This document shows positions 11,409-24,500 of a stretch of 64,000 bases of DNA, in pieces. The stretch's first letter is position 1. Every line of letters begins with the position of its first letter. Source of the stretch: Prochilodus magdalenae (lineage: Eukaryota; Chordata; Actinopteri; Characiformes; Prochilodontidae); assembly GCA_024036415.1 (NCBI GenBank), contig JAMWET010005004.1, positions 1-64,000 on the forward strand. Reading direction: 5' to 3'. Under the pieces are notes generated by a model. The model was not told where the DNA came from and made no database searches. It saw nothing but the letters and a program-made list of their open reading frames with translations. The translations under genes were made by a program, and so were the position numbers.

Positions 11409-12517
11409 ACTTGGTGCAAGTTCACAAGTCTGGAGTAAATGCTAAGAAAATTCAAAATGGTGGAAAACATGACCAGATTGCTTCAGCAAATACATGCATA
11501 CATAATACAGAGGAATGCTTCAGTACAGGTGACCAGCCTAAATGTAAAACTTGTAGGACTGTAATTAACGCATGGCTTTAATGTGAATATTGACGCAAAC
11601 CCCAAACTGTAATTTTGTTTTCAGTTCAGTGTGAAGAACTTCTGAGTAATAGTTAATGTTGTTAATGTGTTATAATGCTATATTATATACTTATTTTACA
11701 TTATATTTTATAAAACCTAAATTATGATGTTATGTAGTAGTATATAGAGTGCAGTGCAAAATGAATCATCATTGTACAATGCTAACAAATAATTTTTTTT
11801 TATTTAATAAATTAATTATTTGGGTTTCGGCCTTGACTTGGCCACCTCTTCACTTGAAATCAACTGTTTAAAATACAGGTCTTGACTTGAGCTCAGTGTG
11901 CCTTGGTCTTGACTCTACAGCAGTGCTTAAATATAATGTGGTAATATATAAGACAGAGTCAGACTTCCATACACCTGATGGTAAAGTTTGAGTCAGGACA
12001 TGTGATTAGGGTGGGGGGTGTTTTACAGCTGTGTGTGAATCCGAGTGTACAGAGTGCAGAGAATTGGACTTTGTCATTAGGGTGGGGATCGGGAATGTTT
12101 TCCTGCAGGGAAAGGGGTTTCTCTGATCTCAAGACCACTCGGCAGCTCGACAGGGGCAGCTCGATTATTTTTAGGGACATGATGACGTAGCAGCGTTTTG
12201 AAATGAGTATTTACTCAGGGTTCTCGTTTATAAAGGTAAGAGCTCTATGTCTGATTTGGTCAGTAGTTTAAAAAAAAGCAGCCCACCAGGTAACGACACT
12301 CACTTCATCAGCAGCTGCTGTAGGACAGGTTACGTTAGTCCTCATTAAAGTAATGACCTCCTCTTCACTGAACATGTAGGGAGGATACAGTCCTTATATG
12401 GAGGTCTGTGTGCCACATGTTTGACTTTGATGATGTTTTATGAATTAATATTTGATCATTTTTCAAAGTAATGATCCATGAAGTGGTTCATGTGTTTGGC
12501 TCAAACAGAACAGCACG
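11409..12517. other. Upstream region of NLR gene A, no gene recognised
   Basis: AT-rich sequence to about 11940, then a more balanced stretch. Small ORFs on both strands at 11959-12190 overlap each other and have no recognisable motif. Promoter and 5' untranslated sequence of gene A are expected near 12200-12517. Confidence 0.35.
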
Positions 12518-12573
12518 ATGAATCCTGTAGAGGAGTGTGAGGAAGACAGTTTCAGATCCATGAAACATGCAGG
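12518..12573 (+). CDS. Candidate first coding exon of NLR gene A
   Basis: ATG at 12518, reads MNPVEECEEDSFRSMKHA and ends GCAGG before a GTAAGA donor, in the phase used by all NLR exons here. Gene B has a related stretch at 33130-33171 whose reading begins only at the second ATG, so translation of both genes might start at the inner Met (MKHAG / MNQA). Confidence 0.55.
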
Positions 12574-15500
12574 GTAAGACCTCAACCTTTCAGGAGGAAA
12601 CTCATAACTGGTCTTTAATATTTATAACTTAATCTTAACATTTAGCTGAGGCTCTTATCCAGAGCGACTTACAAGGTTATCCGTTTTGTGCAGTGTTGGG
12701 AGTCTTGCCCGAGGACTCTTATTGGTGTAGCTCAGCATTCGCTAGCTAGACTGGGATTCGAAACCCTGTCTCCCACATGCGCTAACAGCTCTCTGGTGGG
12801 TAGTGGGGTTAGCTGTTGAGCCACACCAACCACATCACCTCTTTAACCTCCTCTAATGCTTCTAAATTATGGAACTCGATGGTTTTTTAGACATGCAAGT
12901 TCAGTCTACACTTACAAGATTTCAAAAACATTTCTCTAACTTAGCATTTAATTAATACACCTCCATTTTTGGTATATGTAAATTTGGTCTGTGAATAACT
13001 TATACCGAACAGTAACGTTTTTAATGGCGCTATCAAGTTTGTCTAGTTCCCCGGTGTAGACAGGAACCAGACTGGAACCTTTTCTCCTGAGCTCCAAGGC
13101 TAGCTCCATCTGCTAAGAGCTAAACCCACCCATTATCAGGATCTTTTTCCACAGTGAGTCACACGGGAGCTCGCTGACATCCCCCAGCTTCTATTCAGTT
13201 ACAAGCAGTAATTTCAACTTAAGAGCAAACCACTAACAAACCACCTGTGTAGGACGTCGTTTTTTAAATCTGGTAGGTAAAACGTGTTACTGTACTGAGC
13301 TGTGGAGACTTTGAGAAGTTAAAAAGACTTAGCCAAGCTAGTTCATATTAATTGTGAGACCAAATGTTCTCTATTTGTTTTAGAATTAGATAAAAAATCA
13401 TATTTTGAGTTTGGGGCATTTTTGCATAGGAGTGCACATATTTATAAATATGAAATGCTGATGTAACATTGCTGTATATTCCAGTTTCATTCAGCAGGAG
13501 AGATCAGACTCTCCAGCCCCCAGCTGCGTGTCCATGAAGAGTGATGCGTCTATAAATGTTCCTTTGATGTTTAAAGATGGATGAAGGTAATGTCTCCTCA
13601 GATTTGACCTCATTCAGATTTACCTGTGCTCAGTGCATTCTGTGTAGGGGTTTATACTGCAGAGCAGACTGCCAGTGGCCCCGAAGAAACATGTGCTACA
13701 ACAAGCCACAACAAACGTGTGGAGAAAAATGGGTTAATAATAAATAAAAAACGATGTGGTGTAAATCACTGATGTGGTTTTGCTTTGATACTATTTTCTA
13801 GAACAGTCAATCAGGAGAGATCAGACCGTCCAGCCCCCAGCTGTGTGTCCATGAGGAGTAACGCATCTATAAATGTTCCATTAATGTTAAAAGATGGAGA
13901 CCCCTCATCTGCATTCAGGTAACACTTCTTATGTATACTGATTAGACTCACCGGTGCTCAGTGTATTCTGTGCAGGGAGACGTACCTTCAGATGTACTTA
14001 AGTATGGAGAGTACCAGTACTAAAGTATGGAGAGTAACAATACTAAAGTATTTACCTTCAGATGTACTTAAGTATAGAGAGTACCAGTACTAAAGTATGT
14101 ACCTTCAGATGAACTTAAGTATGGAGAGTACCAGTACTAAAGTGTGTACCTTCAGATGTACTTAGGTATAGAGAGTACCAGTACTAAAGTATGTACCTTC
14201 AGATGTACTTAAGTATGGAGAGTACCAGTACTAAAGTGTGTACCTTCAGATGTACTTAAGTATAGAGAGTACCAGTACTAAAGTATGTACCTTCAGATGT
14301 ACTTAAGTATGGAGAGTACCAGTACTAAAGTATGTACCTTCAGATGAACCTAAGTATGGAGAGTACCAGTACTAAAGTGTGTACCTTCAGATGTACTTAA
14401 GTATGGAGAGTACCAGTACTAAAGTATGTACCTTCAGATGAACTTAAGTATGGAGAGTACCAGTACTAAAGTGTGTACCTTCAGATGTACTTAAGTATGG
14501 AGAGTACCAGTACTAAAGTGTGTACCTTCAGATGTACTTAAGTATGGAGAGTACCAGCACTAAAGTATGTACCTTCAGATGAACTTAAGTATGGAGAGTA
14601 CCAGTACTAAAGTGTGTACCTTCAGATGTACTTAAGTATGGAGAGTACCAGTACTAAAGTGTGTACCTTCAGATGTACTTAAGTATGGAGAGTACCAGTA
14701 CTAAAGTATGTACCTTCAGATGAACTTAAGTTTGGAGAGTAACAGTACTAAAGTATTTAACCTCAGATGTGCTTAAGTATAGAGAGTACCAGTACTAAAG
14801 TATGTACCTTCAGATGTACTTAAGTATGGAGAGTAACAGTACTAAAGTATGTACCATTAGATGTACTTAAGTATAGAGAGTACCAGTACTAAAGTATGTC
14901 CCTTCAGATGAACTTAAGTATTGAGAGTAACAGTACTAAAGTATGTACCTTCAGATGTACTTACGTATGGAGAGTACCAGTACTAAAGTATGTACCTTCA
15001 GATGAACTTAAGTATGGAGAGTACCAGTACTAAAGTGTGTACCTTCAGATGAACTTAAGTATGGAGAGTACCAGTACTAAAGTGTGTACCTTCAGATGAA
15101 CTTAAGTATGGAGAGTACCAAAACTAAAGTGTGTACCTTCAGATGTACTTACGTATGGAGAGTACCAGTACTAAAGTATGTACCTTCAGATGAACTTAAG
15201 TATGGAGAGTACCAGTACTAAAGTGTGTACCTTCAGATGTACTTAAGTATGGAGGAGTACCAGTATCTTAAACGTATGTACCCACCTTCAGATGTAGGCT
15301 TTAGTTTGGAGAGTACGCAGTACTATGCGATTGACTAAAAGGTGTGCTGACCGTTTCAGGATGAAGCTTAAGTATGGAGAGTATCCTAACAAAAGCTTTA
15401 AAGTGTGGTACGCTTCAGGATGTACTTACGCTATGGGAGAGTACCTTTAGTATCTAAAAGTATGTGACCTTGTTCAGATGAAGCTTAAGTATGGAGAGTA

Positions 15501-18500
15501 GCCAGTACTATATAGCTGTGTTGACCTGGTTCAGTTTTACTTAAGTATGGAGAGTACCGAGTAGCTAAGTATGTACGCAACGCGTCTTCAGATGTACTTA
15601 ATATGGAGGATGTATCCAGTAGTCTAAGTTTGTCCCGTTCGAGATGGTACCATGTAAATGTATAGGAGAGTAGCATACTAAGTATTACCGGTTCAGATGT
15701 ACTTTTAAGTATGCAGAGCGAGGAGTAGCCCTCGAAGTACTTCCATATCTTTACGCATTCGCTCTATGTACTTAAGTATGGAGAGTAATTCCAGGAGCGA
15801 TTGGTTTTATTATCTGGCTCTTCATGTCCTATTGATGCATTTCTCTTCTCTCGGACGAGCAGGCTGCTTCATCAGCCATAAAAGAGGAATCAGTGTACGG
15901 TGAAAGCGACTCTAGTGTCGCTCATCCGCCAGTGCTTTAATAGAAGCTCATTCATGTAGTCTGATCAGCTGACGTCTGTTGCTACATCAGTCATGCACTC
16001 ACATGTCCTGTTCTAGTTAAGGTCTCTGTTTCAGTGTCAAACATAGCAATCCCATGCCAAAAACACTATGGTACTTTGGAACATGTGAGTTATAATACAT
16101 AAAGATTAATATAGTCATTCATTGAAAGACAGAACCAGTCACATCGGCTGTGTGTGATGTGGTTCTATACTGTGTCTATATTAACCACAAGGCTGTCGTG
16201 ATCTGATTTCTAACGCTACCGCATGCCTGCATCTACCTGCGGCTTCTCCTTGGTGTATTCCGTTCTTCATGATTAAAATTCCTATGAATAAAGCTTCTTA
16301 TGGTAAGCGGGAGCGATTGCTAGTCGCCTACCTTTGTCCACCAGGAAGCAAGGGGGCTGTGTGCTTGGCCCTAGGAGCTTCCAGGGTAATCAGGATCGAC
16401 TAGATGCAAGCCGCTGTCGAGTTGCATTCTATTTAGACATGTGCCAAACAGCACGTCTTTGGCCACACTGTTTAGAGAGGCGTAATTCGGTATGAGGTAG
16501 AGGAGAGGAGGAGGAGGAAGTCGATGGTAGTAGAGACGTATTAGATTGATGTATATGGATAGGAGAGGAGTAGGAATTCTGATAATTAACGATAAGAGTC
16601 GGCTCTATTAAAAATCCCCAACTACTGTCAGTAAAGGACTCGGCGTTGAGGCTGGTCGTCTTGTATTCCCTGGTCCTCGCTCACAAAACCATACCATGTG
16701 CATCTTTCTAGTTTTGACATGTTATGTTTTTTACGTGCGACATGAGCTGAAAGGAACGACAGATTTCTTCCGCTATAATGCAGGGCAAGTGCGAGTATAC
16801 AGGTCATAATATTGGAGTTTGAGCTGTGTGGATTTGAAGTATGCAAAAGTTTTTTTTTGCGCAGAGGGCCCAAAGATGGAAATACTTTAGTACAGATACA
16901 ACTGGAAAAACTATTTGAATAGCAGAAGGGCAATTACATGTAACCTATCTTACTGCCGGCTAGGGAGTCCACTGGAGCTAGCCCTTGGTGCATGTTATGG
17001 GTGGGGCGGGGGGATGGCTTTTCCTCCTTCCCCCTCCGACTATACTTCTTATGTACGGTCGCTTTAAGCTGAGGACTCTCTTATCCGAGGTCGTCTTCAG
17101 AGCAAACTTTAACCATACATTACAAGGGGGAGTGGCCATTGTAGTGTTGTGAGTCCTGGCCCAAAAGACTCTTATTATGTTAGCACAGCATAGTCCCGCT
17201 GTACCGTGATTTCAAACACCAGTCCTCCCACGAATGTGGTGGTGGCTCCCTGGCAGGTATGTGGTGTTATCCTACTAAAACTGAGCATACAATCCAACCA
17301 CTGTCTAACATAGACATCTGTTAGGCTGTACATCTGTCTCAGAGACTATAGGGGCCGTTCAGCGTCTTAATACCAAAGCGTGTGACTGTCCCTTTACATT
17401 GCCGAGTGCAGTGGGAATATCAAGATGTGCAGTGGGCTGGCTTTTCCTAAGCTCTTGAAGGACAGCTGCTAGAGCTTCTATCATTGAGTTTGTGGTAAAC
17501 TGGCTAAAAAACAAAGTTAACATACATAATGTGATCTCTTTGATGTGGTATTTTCTTATTAACTCCAGATCAGGGGCCAGTCACGAGAGGCCTATAGGCT
17601 TCCCTTAGACCCCTCAGCGCGGGTGTGACTCATGAAAGGCGAGGCCTGCTATAAATGTTCCGCTGGGTGATATAATTGCTCAAAAAGACAAAGACCCCGT
17701 CTCGTTCAAATCAAACAAGCACAGTAAGTCGTATCAGCCAGAGGATGTGAACTAATCAGACTTACGAGCTACTGGGATTTATACTGTAGCAGTCTACCAC
17801 TGAGTTAGTTTACATACCGAAGTTGAATAACGTCAAAAGTTTTAGCATACACTATATTAAAAAGACACATATGGGCATTTTTTTCTCGACCTGTCTGACA
17901 TGAAATCAGCTTAATAAATACTATTTCATTCCGCTTTTTATTAAGGTCAGTTAGGATTTACCAACAATTACTTTCTATTTGCTATATATAGTTAGAATAA
18001 TGAGAAGAAGGGTTAGATTTTTTTAAAGGCTATTTTTATTAGGCTTTCTTCTAAGGCTGGCATAACGTTTAAATAATTAAGATTACTATGGCCTTTAAAC
18101 AGTTTGGGACAGGCCCATTTGATGATGTCATGTCTTTGGGTCAAGCTACTTTAGGTTTATTGCAAAGCATCATGAGTTAATTAAACGCAGTCACCGTATC
18201 CTGCGGGATAGTATTTTAAGGCACGACGCTCAAACGGCCCCACGCTGCTTCTTTGAGTAACATCAATGGTGAAGGTACGCGAAAAGAAATTTCAGCCTAG
18301 ATCATCAGGAATAGAATTGTGTGATCGGTTTGGCACAGTCTGTGTTGCATCACTTGAGTGCATTTTCTCAGATGGGCCTGAAGGTGCCTTCAGTTCATAG
18401 CTGTACACACAATTATCACGCAAGTACAAAAAATGATGGTAATTCCATCCATCTATAACCAGTCTCAGGAAGATAGCGGTTCTGTTCGCGCTAGAGATCA

Positions 18501-21500
18501 GAACGTGCTGATGTGGCATCATCAACCCTAAGTTTGAGCAAAGCAGAGAAATGACCCTGTGAACATGTATGGGCTGGAAGCTGGTAAGAGTGTATCATTA
18601 TCCACAGTGGAAACGAGTTCTGTATCGACATATGGGGCTGAAAGGCCATCTCTTTGCCATAGGGCTGTAAGGAATTAGAAGGCCATACTCCAAACGAACT
18701 AAAAAATTCCTAGATTAATGTTTGGGCAAGATGCACACAGGGAAAAGTACGCTTCATTTGATCTGTAGAGCATGCTCCTGTGGTCTGGAACAAAAGTTTA
18801 AACCAATAATTGAACCTGTTGTGGGCCATGTTACTGGACCTATCGCTTCAAGTTTGGTAGTGAAAGAAGGGGGAAGCTAGCAAACCTTAAGAACACCATC
18901 TCTAACTGTAAATCACGGGGGTGTAAGCGTCATGTTAGTGGGGGTTGTTTTGCTGCAGGAGAGCTGCTGCACTTCAGCAAAATGTATGGGCATGCATGAG
19001 GCAAAATCATGTCTGTAGGAAATACTGAAGCTATACATGCTTTGTCAGAGACATCAGCCAGGAAGTTAAAATAGGCTGGGCGCAAATGGATCTTGCCAAA
19101 TGTGAGCATGTACCGGGCCGAAAGCATACTGCCAAACTGGTTGACAAAAGTGGCTTAAGGATAAGCAAAGTTAATGTGTTTGGAGTGGCCATAATCAATC
19201 CTCTTGATCTCAATCACTACTTGAAAATTTGATGGGCGATAAGCTGAAACTGTCATGTGCGAGCATAGGCGGGCCTACAAACATCGGCTCATTCAAACAG
19301 AATGCACTCAGTTCTAGTCACTAAGGAGGAAATAGGGCCAAAATTCCTCCTGCTTCAACTATTGTGAAAATGCTTGTAGAAAGGATATCTAAAACGTTTG
19401 AAAACGGACGTCAAGTCATTACTTAGTTTAAGGGGCTACTAGTTAGCCACTACTAAGTGAACTTATTTAAAACTTTTGAGCTTAAAGAAGTAATTAATAA
19501 ATCTGCCTTAAGAAAATTCGCTGCTCATCATTATTCTAAGCATTTATGCAAATAGAAATAATTGTGGTAATGCCTGACTGACGGCTAAAAGGTGAAAAGT
19601 TTATTCTGATTTCATGTCAGAACATGAGGTAAAAAAAAATGCATATGTTTGTCTTTTATATAGTGTAAATGTAAAACTTTTGGATTTGGCCAGTCAACTG
19701 TAAGTATACATTTCTACAACAATTAAATAGTGTACGGCATATACAATGTGTCTTTCTCTATGGCGTTTGCAGGCTGGATCTTTCCTCTTCCCAAAGAACT
19801 TTGCAATAATGGCGAAGCTCATGAGCATCTAATGCTGATGTAACAGAATTGGCAGTAGGTAGCTTTGTGTAGTAGGCGGAGACCACTAGCACGCCAAACA
19901 AAGTATCAGGAAGCAAAGATTAAATCGTTTAAAATCTGAAAGAATCATGAAGGCGCTGAAACCTACTCACTGATAGTTGGGTTTATTCGCTGTTTGTAAC
20001 AACTCATAGGATCAGTCAATCAGAGAGGTTACTGCATTAAAACTTTCCAACAACCCGTCTGGCGTCAATGAGAGAGATGGCCTCTATAAATGTTCTGCAG
20101 GCTAACAGCTCAAAGGACTGAAAGAGCCGCTCCTCTGTCACAGGTCCCGTGCCCCTCACTCAGTCATCAGACTTCTGGCCAGTACTGTGTATTCACCGTG
20201 TATTTCAATGACATGTTCTGGCACACAGCGACTGATCTCTCAGTCAGACCATTCCATTCAAGAGTCAGACTCACCACTGGCTGGCTGGTATATATGGCAG
20301 TGTAGAGTTTGAGGGGTCTGCAGCAAAAGCTGCCAGAGGATTTGTTTTAAATGATAAATTTCTTTTCGCGCATGAAGCTAAAAGCTAAACATGGGGCTTA
20401 GTAATTGCTTTATGTGAGATCAAGGCTGCGTTAATAAAGTTTGAACTCAGTATCCCACTCCTTCAGCAAAGGATCCGTATGACATGCAGCTGTAGGTGCC
20501 CTTGTAAGGCTCGTGGAGGCCCCTATGCGTAGTGATTTTATACTGGCTGTCTGTGTATAAGTTTGTTTACCCATTTTAACTGAACAGGTAAGCTGAACGT
20601 TGTGGCTATATGGGTTTTCAGTAATATTATTCTTATCCGTTAAAGAAGGCTATATGCCAGGTGAATCAAGAGATTCTCTTAAGGTTGCGGTGCATGGGGG
20701 TCACGTGCCAAACGGCCTGTCGCGTCCTATAAGGGATCTCTACATGGTATGGCATTCAGGACTGAGAACACACTGAGTGCTCTTTTCATGCTACATTATT
20801 CTGGAAAACTAAGAGGGGGGGGAATCTAAACGTCTTCTTATTTCGTCGTCTTGTCCAAAGAAAAAGCAGGTATCTCCAACTTTACAGAGGATGCCAAAAA
20901 AGCTCATTTCTTGAATGGGAGATGTCAATAAACTAGACATCTTACCAATGCAGTTTTGGGCGCATTTCTGTTGCTCCATTCTTCATGTAAATCTCACACT
21001 ACAGTGTGAACAGCATTGTCATCATTGTGCATCAAATTGGCTTGAAAAGTAAAACATGCAACAAAAATGGAGATACATGTTTTCTTGGAGCTGCGGACGA
21101 TTTACATCGCTGTGATGTGTTGTGTGATGGTGGGCAGACTAACACTGCAAAAAGGCTTTTATATATTACAAGATAATAGTATTTTTAGGCATAAAAAGGA
21201 AAAACGAAATGGTCCTGGTTTGACTGTCCTATGGAGAAACAGAGAATACTCCTAAAGGTTTGTCTGCTGTCAGTTAAAGCAGTACTATATTATAATATTT
21301 ATAACGTATAATAGTTGATATCTATCGTGATATCTAGCTTACGTTGTAGGGTTTTCAATTTGTCTTCAAACTTGTCTATTAAGCTAAATGCTGGGCTACA
21401 GGGTTCCAAATACATAGTCAGTCCCACCACATGTTAATAGAGTGGCTCCGGGGGGCGTAAACAATTGCTACATCATGTATAGCTCATTGGGCGACCTTTG

Positions 21501-24500
21501 ATGATTTTAGCATGTATCGGGTCAAAAACACGAAATAGGAGATAATGGTAGTAAACACGGCTGCAATTCGCTGTAGATTATGTGTAATAAGATTACTATG
21601 TAAAAATTTACATTTATTATTGGTGTGTTGTGCCGGCACATCTGACAGGTCTGGCTCCTATACCTGGCGGAGCTGCAGTTCAGGAAACACTATATAACTA
21701 TCATCTTGAAAACAAATTCTCATTGTATGAATGACGTGATAAGGCGAAAGCGGCATGGAGAATACCCAACAGCTTCTGTCAACGAGATGCTACACAGAGC
21801 TCCTAGCATGCGACTCGTAGGGAGAGGGTGGAGGGATCAATAAGGAGCATGTAGGTGAGCGACAGATCGAGTAAAGAAAGCAGTATCCAGGAAGGAGCCA
21901 ACAGAGGACACGCCAATCTAACTGCAACGGACATCTTTAATCTTATATCTGAAGCAGGACTAATCCCACCCAAGGCACCATCAGGACTGTGCTGACAAAA
22001 GAGAGTCGCTGGAATTGGGGAAACAGTGCTCTGTGCAGAAAGTTCATTCTGACTGGGCTGAGGATAAAGGCGGCAATCAGGATCTCCATGTTTCATATTT
22101 TCCACTTCCTTTCAGAGAACTGATACTTGTATGACTGGTCCCTAAAAACTCAAGTCTGCTGGACTTCTTCATAGATGTGTTTTCAGAGACGGGGAATAGA
22201 AACGTGCCATCCTGCACTAAAGCTCTCTTCATGTTCGTATGTTTAGACGAGTTGTCGTTTACCTCTAGTTTACTGTTCAGTAAGTTCGCTGAGAGCGTGT
22301 GTAGATGTGAGCTGTTTCAGCTCAGTGGACGTACTGGCTGATAAACGCTGATGTAAAAACAAAAAAAAAAAAAAAAAATCAAGGGAGAATCTGCTTCGCC
22401 TCTCTCTGCATCTGGATGGCACGCTCCGACCTGCAGTGCAGCTGATCAATCCCTCCGAGTATGTGGAATCGGAGATAAGACAAAAGTACGAGGCTATTAC
22501 CTACCCACAGAAAGGAGGAGTACTTCAGGAGGAGAATGCAGGTGTATGAGGAGCTGGCCAATAGAATCGATCTACATCACCTAAAGACTGCTTAGGTAGT
22601 CTCTACCTGCTATGTGTCACATACCTGTGTTCTGAAGCTGGATCTCGGTCCACTGTTCTGAAAAGAGGAGTGTTGGGTGTAGCGAAGGGAGTGGAGAGAT
22701 TCCCCGAAAAGCTCTGACTCAGCTATGTAGCACACACTTCCCTCAATCATTCAGAGTGCACAGATCAGAAGAGAGATAAGTATACACAGTATCTCAGAAC
22801 AGCAGATGAAGAGATACTTGCTCAAACTGGGTACAAACCTCGGCTCTTCGTCAGCAGCTGATGTAGAGGATAACATATGATCTTCTATGGAGGAAGATCT
22901 TGAGAGAGTAGTGGTCATACCATATTCAAGAATGCCTGCAGTGTAAGCTCATGGTGTGTGTACATGTCTAGATCTTGCAGGAGTAGGAATCTGGGTCTGC
23001 CGGCCAGAGTAAGGTGTACGATGCTTTGTTCACCTGAGTGTTCAGGAACACCTGGGCAGCTCTGGTATATACCCACGATGACCATCGATGATCGCAGAAG
23101 TTAGATAAATCGTGCTTAGGGAGAGTCAGCCCTCTAAAGTGGGGAACTTGAAAAGTAGAAGAAATAAATCATGAGTATCTTCACAAGACCGCCGTGGCTC
23201 AGGCCTTACAGGGAGTAAGGAACGACATCTGGTACGTCTGTTCCTTCGCTTCTACTGGGGGTGGCTCTCACTGGAGTCCAAATAGATGCTCTTAATCAAG
23301 AGCTAGACGACACAGAGCATGATAGCAGCTCGGGCACAGCAAATTTAGGAAAGAAAGCAGGTTCAGTACGTCAAGAAGTTAAGATCAGAGAGAATCCCTC
23401 TAGCAGTGAGAAATCCATCAATCTTTTCCACTGTCTGAGTGATAGCGGGCGATCACGGTCTCTGGTGATAAATCCTTCGCAATCCATGGAAGTCGGGCTA
23501 GGCGATCTAAAGCAAAAGGTAAACTGCTGCATCTTCCGCAGTGGTCGCGTTTGGTCTTTGTCCACTGACCTCAGTGGGGGATGACCTATGACGAATTTGT
23601 CGGCTTCGGGAAATATGCAATTCGGAGAGGTGGCTTTCCTGAAATTGCTGGGGGGGGGGGGGGGGGGCCAGTAGTCGGCAGCATCCAAAGCGGGGCCTGA
23701 AGTAAGTAAAGCTGAATTAGCCAGGGTTTTTTGTTCAGCACTGACACTGAATGAAGAGTGGTACACCACTTCACCTTACATTGGAATACTTGTCCTAGCA
23801 GTGTCCCGCAGATGTTGGCACGATTAACAGCTTAATAAATGGAGAACATCTGCAAATTATGTTTATCGCGTCGGCAGTGTCACTTGCTAGGGCATCTAGG
23901 CTCTAATGGTCAGCTGAGGTCCAATGTCATGGTGCAGCGGGCGGGCATCACAATTAAAACGGGCAGGAGGCTCTAGTTGTCTATAAAATCTAGCTTTGAT
24001 CCCGATTTTTAGATTCACATGGGTAGGGGAAGGGGTAACCTTAGTAGATGATACGAACAGTTCATTAGTATTTTCATCATTATTATAAATATTAGAATGC
24101 TTATATGAGCCACATAGCAGCTCAAATGGAAACAAGCTACCTTTCAGAAATGTTCGTTCGCACATTAATCCTCTTAAACATCACATACTGGCTCGCAATT
24201 AGTGTAATAGGTGAAGCAGTGATTTACTTTGAATATGGTAGAGGGCGAAAAAAAAACAATGCAGTTTCATTCCTTCAGCGGTGAGTCAAGGCTAATTACA
24301 TAGTTTCACTGCAGGAGCAAAACAGTGGCTTCTTTGCAAAAAAGCCTAAAGAATGTAAATTGTTATTCTTCTCTGGTAATGTAGATATTGTGTGGGTATG
24401 GATATCCTGCATAATGGCTAGAAAGTGCTTATGGTCGCTAATAATCGTGGCACACAGGGGTGGTGGAAATAATAGTAGGGAGCTATAGGGATATGTAAGT

